A model generated the notes under the pieces. The model saw only the letters and a list, made by a program, of their open reading frames with translations, was not told the DNA's origin and did no database searches. Made by a program: the position numbers and the translations under genes. This document shows positions 25,359 through 32,086 of a stretch of 32,086 bases of DNA, piece after piece (the first letter of the stretch is position 1; the number at the start of each line of letters is the position of its first letter). Source of the stretch: Bacteroidales bacterium (GTDB lineage: Bacteria > Bacteroidota > Bacteroidia > Bacteroidales > FEN-979); the NCBI GenBank assembly GCA_023231065.1, contig JALNWE010000030.1, positions 1 through 32,086 on the forward strand, given 5' to 3'.

Positions 25359-28300
25359 GTGAAAAGATTTATCCTTTTTTTCTTTCTGTTGTTATCATGC
25401 TTCGTTTCGGTACGGGCCCAAATTGTAGTTACAAGTAACGCCAATTCCGGTTCCAATACCCTTAGGCAAGCCATTGCGGACGTATCTTCGGGCGGTACCA
25501 TTACATTTAATTTATCGGCCGGAAACGAAATTATTAAACTCTCATCCGAGTTGGCCATCACCAAGGCCATGACCATCGACGGCAAAAATTCCGCAGGCAG
25601 CGGGGTGGATGTTACGGTTCAGGTGACAACTCCGGGTTCTTCATCCTGGAGGGTATTCCAGATTACTTCATCGGGAAGTGCCATTAACATCCATAATATG
25701 ACCATGTTGGGGGGGGGCACCGGTGGATCATACGGGGGTGTTATACGAATTAATCCAGGGGCTACAGTCAACCTCACCGGCATTACCATGTCGAACGGGA
25801 AATCAAATTACGGGGGCGGAGTATTTTTAACAGGGTCCACTACGACCCTGGCTGTTACAAATTCAACACTAAGCAATAACAGTACCACAAGTCAGCATGG
25901 CGGATGGATATACAACGAAGGAGGCATTGTTTCGGTCAGCTCATGTACTTTCAGTGGAAATACGGGTGTTTGCGGGGGCGCCATTTTTAACGCAATAAGC
26001 ACCTCGAGCCTGTTGGTCACTTCCTGTGAATTTACCGGTAATTCGGGTAATGGCGGAGCCATATACAATGAGGGGACTGCAACGATCACAGGTTCCACTT
26101 TGTACAGCAATACCTCCGCCAGCATTGGCGGCGCTATTACCTCCTGGGGGCCAGTCACTATAACTTCATCCACCATTTCCGGAAATACTGCCACCACCGA
26201 CGGAGGCGGGATTTACAAAGGCGGCGCCAACAACCTGATCATTACTTCCTCAACCATCAGCGGGAATACTTCAGGTGGCAATAAGGGAGGCGGGATATAC
26301 AACAGCACCGGGAGCTGCTACCTGCTGAACAGTATCATCATAAACAATACTTCCTCGGCAGGGGCCGACCTGTATAATGTCAGCGGTTCCACCTATGCTT
26401 ACTATTGCTGGTATAATGGCGCTTCAGGTACGATCAATGCACAAGCAACTGCGCCAAATGTCACATCGGCTTATGTTTCCGGATATCTGGCCCCCCTGGC
26501 AAATAATGGCGGTCCCTCCAAAACGATGGCAGTGAGCCCTGCCTCTCCCGCTCCCGATAACGGAGCTTTCGTTTATTACAATTCATCTTATGGATATTAT
26601 TTTGTTGATAACCAGCCAACACCGGTTTCCCATAAACTCATTGACTGGGCCACCAACCCCCCGGTCCTTCCGGTATACAAGATAACGGCAGACCAAAGAG
26701 GGACCACGATAGGGGCCCCTCCCACTATCGGATCCTATTTTTTGATACCAGTTCATATCGTTTCAACAGCGGGTACCTTATCCGCCGATTACAACACCCT
26801 TAAACAAGCCGCAGATGCTATCAATGCAGGTACCCACCAGGGCACGATCACGATCACTCTTTTAGGCAGTACAGTTGAGACCAGTTCCGTTGTTTTCAAT
26901 GCAAGCAACTCGCCTGCCAGCTACGCTTCAATAAATATTTATCCGGTTGCCACCGGACTTTCGATCAGCGGGAACCTGTCCACAACCCCTGTTATAGACC
27001 TGAACGGGGCAGACAATGTGACGATCGACGGGAGGGTAAATGCCACGGGATCGGCTAAAGACCTTATTATTATCAATAGCAGCACTCCTTTAAATGGAGG
27101 GCCTTCAACCATAAAATTTAGAAACGATGCCTGTAGTAACACCATAAAATATTGCACGATTAAAGGCAATTCCGGGGTAGGATATCCGACTGGCGTGATC
27201 CTCTTCAGCGGCTCCACAGGCACCACAGGGAACGACGAAAACGCCATCGACAATAATAGTATAACCAACGCTGCCGATGCTTCCAGACCGGGATATGCGA
27301 TTTTCTCATCGGGAACCTCCGCCAAAAATAATAGTGGCAATACCATCACCAATAATTGCATTTATAATATTCTGCAGAAAAGTTATAGTTCCTCATGCAT
27401 TTACCTGTATGGTAACAGTGATAACTGGACGATCAGCGGCAATAGTTTTTATGAAACGGCATCATTTGCAACTACTGCAAATAGTATGGATTATTCAATC
27501 ATTTCTATCAACTCAGGAAGTGGATATACGATCTCATCAAATTATATAGGGGGGAGCGGTGCAGGCTGTTCGGGCGCCTGGACAAAAACCGGAGATTTTA
27601 GTAATGATTTCATCGGTATCTATATCTCCTCAAGTTCTGCTATAACTGCCTGCGAAATACAGGGCAATACCATAAAGAATATCAACTGGGCCACTAGTAG
27701 CTCTTCCTGGAGTGGTATAAAAGTTGAAGGATCAGTTATTTCGAACATCGGAACAACTACCGGAAATGTGATAGGCGCCGCTACGGGCAACGGATCTGTT
27801 ACATTCACTCAAAATACGAATAATGCCGCTAATGGGTTTTACGGGATTGAACTTAGTTCATCCGGGACAACAGTGGTACAAAACAATGTCGTTGGGGCCA
27901 TTACCACGAACAATTCAAACACAGGCTATCCTTGCCACTTTTACGGAATTTATTCCAGCGGAACAGGAAACAGGACCATCAGCGCCAACACCATCGGAAG
28001 TACGGATGCAGGCGCCAACAATAGCATCTTTGCGGCTTCCCCTACCACTACTTCCGAACAAACAGTATATGGAATACAAAGCCTCGGAAGTGGCAGTGTT
28101 GCTATTTCAGGGAATACCATCTCCAAGATGACGAATAATGATACTGATGTAGGATATGGAGGAACGATAAAGGGAATTTATGTGACAAACGGAACCAACA
28201 CTATTTCGGGCAATACCGTGAGGGATCTTACCATAGCCAATGAATATGCATCAGGAACTTATGCCGCGTCGGTTATCGGGATTGCACTGAACTATACAAC

Positions 28301-31300
28301 TGTTGCAGCCCAGAGCATTACCGATAACACCATTTACAATTTATCGAATACCAATGCTTCATTTACAGGCAATGTCATCGGATTATACTTTAACGGATCA
28401 ACGACGGCCGGCGCGGTTTCGGGGAACTTTATTTATGGCCTGTCGGTAACAGGGGTCAGCAGCACGGCAGCAAGCATATACGGAATAAAGATAAACGCCG
28501 GTGCAACCACTTATGCCAATAACATCATCAGTCTGGGCGGAAATACCAAAACCACGATCTACGGGATTTACGAAACAGGCGCCGCAAACAATAACAATAA
28601 CCTGTATTTCAATACTGTATATCTTGGAGGAACCCTTGCATCGGGGAGCGCCAATAAATCCTACGCCCTTTATTCCGCAGTAACCACTAATACAAGGAAT
28701 TTCAGGAACAACATATTCTGCAATGCCCGGTCAACGGACGGAGGATCAAACCTGCATTATGCTATGTATATTTTGACCTCAGGCGGAACAATAACCAGCG
28801 ATTACAATGATTATTTTGCTTCCGAAACCGGGAGCGTTCTGGGGTATTATGGAGCGAATATATCGGTCCTCCCCATTGTTACAGGCCAGGATGCCTATAG
28901 CTTGAACACAAACCCAAGCTTCGCTTCGGCTGGAGGGGCTTTGCCTGAGGATTACAAACCCATGGTGAATACCCTGAATGGCGTTAGTGGAACAGGCACA
29001 CTAAATGATTATGCCAACGTGACGCGGAGCCTTACTACACCAAGCATGGGGGCTTACGAATTGTTTTATCCGATTTCGGTGACAGCAACATTGGGGACAA
29101 CCTCAGGTTTGTACCCTTCTTTAAAAGCATCTTTCGATGCCATTAATGCTGGAACCCACCAGGGAGACATTACGATCATGATCAATAAAAGTACCTCGGA
29201 AACGGCAGCAGCGGTATTGAATGCCAGTAGTTCCGGTAGCGCTAGCTATACTTCGGTGAATATTTATCCGACCGCTACAGGCCTGTCGGTAAACGGGAAC
29301 CTTCCGACTCCATTGATCGACCTGAACGGGTCCGACAATGTGACCATCGATGGCAGGGTCAATGCCACGGGATCAACCAAAGACCTGGTCATAACTAACA
29401 CCAGCACATCGTCAACATCCGGAACCTCGACTATCAGGTTTATTAACGATGCCAGCAATAACACCGTTAAGTATTGTACTCTTAAAGGATCATCGACAGA
29501 TGCATCTGCGGGGATCGTTTTCTTCAGCACAACTACCGGCAATACGGGCAACGACGGGAACACCATTGATAACAACGATATCACCAATACGATAAATCGC
29601 CCGGTATATGCCATCTTGTCCTCCGGAACAAGCGGGATAACAAATAGTGAGGATACCATCAGAAACAACAGAATTTACGACGTTCTTTACCTGAGTGGAA
29701 ATTCCTCAGATGTTTCCTTGTATAACAGTGATGCATGGACCATCAGCAATAACAGCTTTTTTGAAACCTCATTCGTGCCTACCGGAAGCTACACCTACAA
29801 AGTGATTAACATAAATACGGGTACAGGTAACAATATTTTAAACAACCATATCGGAGGAAGTGCAGAGTTGTGCGGTGGAACCTGGTCAAAACCCGATACG
29901 TATTCAAACATGTTTAATGTCATTTATATAATAGCGAATTCTGAAACGGGTGTGACCAATATCCAGGGGAACACGATAACGAACATAAACTGGCCAAACA
30001 TACAGTTCAACTTTACAGGAATCACCGTGGATGCGGGGAATTTCAATATTGGTACCGTGAACGGTAATGTGATTGGGGCCGCCACCGGAACATCTGCCAT
30101 TCAATGTACCTGTCCAGACTACGGGAGGTCCTTCTGGGGGATCAATATTCAGGCATCAGGTGATGTGGATTGCCAGAACAATATCATCGGCTCTATCAAT
30201 TTGGGTGACCCTTCAGGGGCTAATTCTGTTAATTTTTACGGTATAAACAAAGGTGCGGCACCGGGTGCTACTATCATCAGTAACAATACGATCGGTAGTA
30301 ATACTACGAATGGCAGTATCAATATCAACACCGACGCTTCAAGCGGTAGCATGTCTGCATACGGGATCATAACTCAGGGAACGGGAGCAATAACGATTAC
30401 GGGCAACACCATCTCAAAAATCACAAAGGGGACGACTAATTCTACTTTCCCTTCTGCAGGCACGCTTCAAGGCATCCAGGCCTACAGAGGGACATCCTAT
30501 ACCATCTCCTCCAATACAATCAAGGATCTGAGCATCGCCAATTCCAATACGGCTTCTGATTATACCACATCAGTCATTGGCATTGCCGTATGGTTCTCAT
30601 GGCCTACAGCCCTCAGCATATCAGACAATACTATTTATAATCTAAGCAACACTTATGATTCCTTTGCAGGGAATGTGATTGGCTTGTACTTTGACAGCTC
30701 TCCCTCAGACGGCAAGATTACCGGGAATTTTATCCACGATCTGTCGATTGCCGGAGCGAGCAGCACATCCGCGAATATCTATGGGATTAAAATTAATGCC
30801 GGGGCTACAACATACTCTAATAATATTATCAGCCTTGGCGGAAACACTAAAACGACGATTTACGGCATATACGAAACAGGTACATCAGGCTATAATAACA
30901 AACTGTATTTTAATACGGTCTATATTGGCGGAAGTGTAGCTTCGGGAAGCACAAACAAGTCGTATGCCATTTACTCGGCTGTTAACACCAATACGCGTGA
31001 CTTCAGGAACAACATTTTCACCAATGTCCGTTCTACAACTGATGGCTCAAGTTTGCATTATGCGTTATACATAGTCAGCACAGGCGGATCATTAAGCTGT
31101 GATTACAATGATTATCTTGCTTCAGGCACAGCCGGAATGTTGGGCTATTATGGCATCGATAAATCTGCATTGCCCATAGTAACCGGTGTAACAGGCAATG
31201 ATGCCCATAGTCTTGCCATAGATCCTGTATTTGCAAGTCCGGGCGGAACAGCGGCAGCCAATTACCTGCCGTCGGCAACCTCCCTTGTTGCCAATACGGG

Positions 31301-32086
31301 AACAGGGATAACAACCGATTATGATGGAGTAATGCGCAGCGTAACCTATCCGGCCATGGGAGCATGGGAATATACAGTGACCCCGCTATGTTCAAATCCT
31401 ACCAGCGGAGGTACGATTGCCGATAACCAGACTGGATGTAGTCCCTTTGACCCGGTACTTTTGACAAACACAAGTTCTCCGTCAGGACAAACCGGCACCC
31501 TGGAGTATAAGTGGCAGCAATCGACCACCAGCAGCAGCGCAGGTTTTACCGATATTGACAACAGCAATTCGGACACCTATGATCCACCGGCTGGATTAAC
31601 AGCAACGACATGGTACAAGCGTTTGGCAAGAGTTGATTGTATGGCCGACTGGTTAGGCGCACAGGAATCGAATGTAATAAAAATAACCGTTGACCCGGTT
31701 TCAGTAGGCGGTTCAATTGCAGGTTCAGCAATCGTTTGCTCTGGAACCAACAGCACAACCTTGACCCTCTCCGGACATTCAGGCAGTATTGTAAAATGGC
31801 AATATTCAACCGACAACTGGGTGACTCCTGTTGATGTGGCCAACATCACGACCTCGCTGGTTGCAACAGATTTGATCTTGACTACTAAATACCGCACCCT
31901 TGTTCAAAGCGGGGTTTGTTCTTCTACCAATTCTTCCGATGCAATTGTCACGGTGGACCCGATGGGCCAGGTCAACCAGCCGGAAAGCCAGGCGGTTTGC
32001 AATTTGGGGGCCACCGCGTTGGTCGCTTTTGAGACCACCAATACCGGTGGGGCCACAACATATTCCTGGACGAACGACGCACCCGG
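25359..32086 (+). CDS. Giant right-handed beta-helix / Pmp-like surface protein (runs off window)
   Basis: One frame is open from a GTG at 25359 to the last base, at least 2242 codons, with no stop; I followed it codon by codon. The GTG is the only start after the in-frame TAG at 25320. A signal peptide (KRFILFFFLLLSCFVSVRAQ) is followed by SNTLRQAI and a beta-helix with Chlamydia Pmp-like pairs of FxxN and GGA(I/V) (FSGN..GGAIFN, FTGN..GGAIYN, GGGIYN; about 25800-26310). It closes with a DQRG motif (26691-26702) like choice-of-anchor Q proteins. Two tandem ~770-residue beta-helix blocks come next, then Ig/PKD-like modules. Asn, Gly, Ser and Thr dominate; many ISGNTI turns are seen. It is probably a Sec-exported, T9SS- or otherwise-delivered surface adhesin; its C-terminal tail lies outside the window. 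Overlapping minus-strand frames are shadows. Confidence 0.88.
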   Translation, partial: MKRFILFFFLLLSCFVSVRAQIVVTSNANSGSNTLRQAIADVSSGGTITFNLSAGNEIIKLSSELAITKAMTIDGKNSAGSGVDVTVQVTTPGSSSWRVFQITSSGSAINIHNMTMLGGGTGGSYGGVIRINPGATVNLTGITMSNGKSNYGGGVFLTGSTTTLAVTNSTLSNNSTTSQHGGWIYNEGGIVSVSSCTFSGNTGVCGGAIFNAISTSSLLVTSCEFTGNSGNGGAIYNEGTATITGSTLYSNTSASIGGAITSWGPVTITSSTISGNTATTDGGGIYKGGANNLIITSSTISGNTSGGNKGGGIYNSTGSCYLLNSIIINNTSSAGADLYNVSGSTYAYYCWYNGASGTINAQATAPNVTSAYVSGYLAPLANNGGPSKTMAVSPASPAPDNGAFVYYNSSYGYYFVDNQPTPVSHKLIDWATNPPVLPVYKITADQRGTTIGAPPTIGSYFLIPVHIVSTAGTLSADYNTLKQAADAINAGTHQGTITITLLGSTVETSSVVFNASNSPASYASINIYPVATGLSISGNLSTTPVIDLNGADNVTIDGRVNATGSAKDLIIINSSTPLNGGPSTIKFRNDACSNTIKYCTIKGNSGVGYPTGVILFSGSTGTTGNDENAIDNNSITNAADASRPGYAIFSSGTSAKNNSGNTITNNCIYNILQKSYSSSCIYLYGNSDNWTISGNSFYETASFATTANSMDYSIISINSGSGYTISSNYIGGSGAGCSGAWTKTGDFSNDFIGIYISSSSAITACEIQGNTIKNINWATSSSSWSGIKVEGSVISNIGTTTGNVIGAATGNGSVTFTQNTNNAANGFYGIELSSSGTTVVQNNVVGAITTNNSNTGYPCHFYGIYSSGTGNRTISANTIGSTDAGANNSIFAASPTTTSEQTVYGIQSLGSGSVAISGNTISKMTNNDTDVGYGGTIKGIYVTNGTNTISGNTVRDLTIANEYASGTYAASVIGIALNYTTVAAQSITDNTIYNLSNTNASFTGNVIGLYFNGSTTAGAVSGNFIYGLSVTGVSSTAASIYGIKINAGATTYANNIISLGGNTKTTIYGIYETGAANNNNNLYFNTVYLGGTLASGSANKSYALYSAVTTNTRNFRNNIFCNARSTDGGSNLHYAMYILTSGGTITSDYNDYFASETGSVLGYYGANISVLPIVTGQDAYSLNTNPSFASAGGALPEDYKPMVNTLNGVSGTGTLNDYANVTRSLTTPSMGAYELFYPISVTATLGTTSGLYPSLKASFDAINAGTHQGDITIMINKSTSETAAAVLNASSSGSASYTSVNIYPTATGLSVNGNLPTPLIDLNGSDNVTIDGRVNATGSTKDLVITNTSTSSTSGTSTIRFINDASNNTVKYCTLKGSSTDASAGIVFFSTTTGNTGNDGNTIDNNDITNTINRPVYAILSSGTSGITNSEDTIRNNRIYDVLYLSGNSSDVSLYNSDAWTISNNSFFETSFVPTGSYTYKVININTGTGNNILNNHIGGSAELCGGTWSKPDTYSNMFNVIYIIANSETGVTNIQGNTITNINWPNIQFNFTGITVDAGNFNIGTVNGNVIGAATGTSAIQCTCPDYGRSFWGINIQASGDVDCQNNIIGSINLGDPSGANSVNFYGINKGAAPGATIISNNTIGSNTTNGSININTDASSGSMSAYGIITQGTGAITITGNTISKITKGTTNSTFPSAGTLQGIQAYRGTSYTISSNTIKDLSIANSNTASDYTTSVIGIAVWFSWPTALSISDNTIYNLSNTYDSFAGNVIGLYFDSSPSDGKITGNFIHDLSIAGASSTSANIYGIKINAGATTYSNNIISLGGNTKTTIYGIYETGTSGYNNKLYFNTVYIGGSVASGSTNKSYAIYSAVNTNTRDFRNNIFTNVRSTTDGSSLHYALYIVSTGGSLSCDYNDYLASGTAGMLGYYGIDKSALPIVTGVTGNDAHSLAIDPVFASPGGTAAANYLPSATSLVANTGTGITTDYDGVMRSVTYPAMGAWEYTVTPLCSNPTSGGTIADNQTGCSPFDPVLLTNTSSPSGQTGTLEYKWQQSTTSSSAGFTDIDNSNSDTYDPPAGLTATTWYKRLARVDCMADWLGAQESNVIKITVDPVSVGGSIAGSAIVCSGTNSTTLTLSGHSGSIVKWQYSTDNWVTPVDVANITTSLVATDLILTTKYRTLVQSGVCSSTNSSDAIVTVDPMGQVNQPESQAVCNLGATALVAFETTNTGGATTYSWTNDAP
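25709..25717 (+). repeat. Run of nine G inside the giant surface-protein gene
   Basis: Nine consecutive G lie at codon ~117 of the giant open frame (TTG GGG GGG GGC). The frame is open only with nine (or a multiple-of-three change). Gaining one G leads to TAA at 25751-25753, losing one to TAA at 25828-25830. This is the longest G run I saw in the window; the next is seven, between genes at 22931-22937. Confidence 0.85.
26748..29069 (+). repeat. Tandem beta-helix block A (774 codons)
   Basis: First copy of a large internal duplication of the giant protein. It begins PVHIVSTAGTLSADY, contains INAGTHQG, DLNGADNVTIDGRVNATGS and NNIISLGGNTKTTIYGIYE, and ends with RSLTTPSMGAYE. The repeated I.GN.I / YGIY pattern indicates beta-helix coils. 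Confidence 0.8.
29070..31383 (+). repeat. Tandem beta-helix block B (about 771 codons)
   Basis: Second copy of the same block, with the same landmarks in the same order: PISVTATLGTTSGLY, INAGTHQG, DLNGSDNVTIDGRVNATGS, NNIISLGGNTKTTIYGIYE and RSVTYPAMGAWE. The offset from block A is 2322 bases near the start and 2301 bases near the end, so small indels have accumulated. Confidence 0.8.
31386..32086 (+). other. Ig/PKD-like modules of the giant protein
   Basis: After block B the same frame changes character: Trp and Cys reappear in a repeating plan. Module one runs to IKITVDP (about 31386-31699) with YKWQQS and WYKRLARVDC. Module two runs to AIVTVDP (about 31962) with CSGTNSTTLTL, KWQYS and YRTLVQSGVC. 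Module three begins GQVNQPESQAVCNLGAT and reaches YSWTND at the window edge, as in Bacteroidota PKD-like repeats. These resemble stalk modules between a ligand-binding helix and an anchor; the anchor is not in view. Confidence 0.65.

Noticed and set aside
25232..25585. Minus-strand open frame of 117 codons over the start of the giant gene
   Set aside because: It spans the inverted repeat and the signal-peptide region of the giant gene in antisense and shows no family features.
26939..29668. Minus-strand open frames inside the giant gene (26939-27361 and 29264-29668)
   Set aside because: They lie at matching positions of blocks A and B, are hydrophobic Val/Leu/Pro-rich antisense shadows of the Asn/Thr/Gly-rich coding strand, and have no promoter or family motif.
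25359..32086. CRISPR-like or short tandem DNA repeats in the repetitive right end
   Set aside because: The repetition is at protein level (beta-helix coils) with diverged codons; there are no identical direct repeats with regular spacers.

Overview
The window looks like a Bacteroidota chromosome, probably from an anaerobic or environmental Bacteroidales-like lineage. The evidence is: several promoters match the phylum's TTTG / TAnnTTTG form; three genes (one of them broken) carry type IX secretion (T9SS) cargo features, either a gliding-motility type B tail or type A sorting tails; and there is a Fur-purA pair and a Rel enzyme of the Bacteroidota kind. No rRNA, tRNA, insertion sequence, prophage or CRISPR array was seen.

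Layout. 1-5834 (+): the last codons of an unknown gene, a NodB-type polysaccharide deacetylase, a FemAB/GNAT-like acyltransferase, upp, a MacB-type ABC permease and a short RecD/Dda-type helicase. 5890-11299 (-): a T9SS type B secreted protein with fibronectin-like modules, lepA, and an outer-membrane beta-barrel protein. 11433-15479 (+): rel (ppGpp synthetase/hydrolase), a Fur-family regulator and purA. 15474-20219 (-): the conserved rimP-nusA-infB operon, which meets purA tail to tail on a shared palindromic TTATAA. 20347-22455 (+): a beta-propeller-like surface protein with a T9SS type A tail. 22521-22850 (-): a small secreted repeat protein of unknown function. 23064-24344 (+): an orphan hybrid-less histidine kinase. 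24370-25057 (-): a decayed CotH-family gene. 25359 to the right edge (+): one enormous open frame (at least 2242 codons) for a right-handed beta-helix / Pmp-like surface protein, starting with GTG and still open at the window end.

How they fit together. The core is informational housekeeping (rimP-nusA-infB, lepA, rel, purA, upp). Accessory genes at the left edge concern envelope polysaccharide, and those on the right concern secreted and surface-anchored proteins. The most notable region is 25.3-32.1 kb. There the giant adhesin-like gene has Pmp-type GGAI/FxxN motifs, a run of nine G early in the coding frame that could act as a phase-variation switch, and two tandem ~770-residue paralogous blocks whose protein sequence is well kept while synonymous sites have diverged. 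Other points for a second look are a terminator-like hairpin in the rimP-nusA-infB leader, candidate leaderless promoters at upp and lepA, and the broken CotH gene fused by deletion to a sorting tail.

All functional names come from motif recognition by eye; no database search was run.
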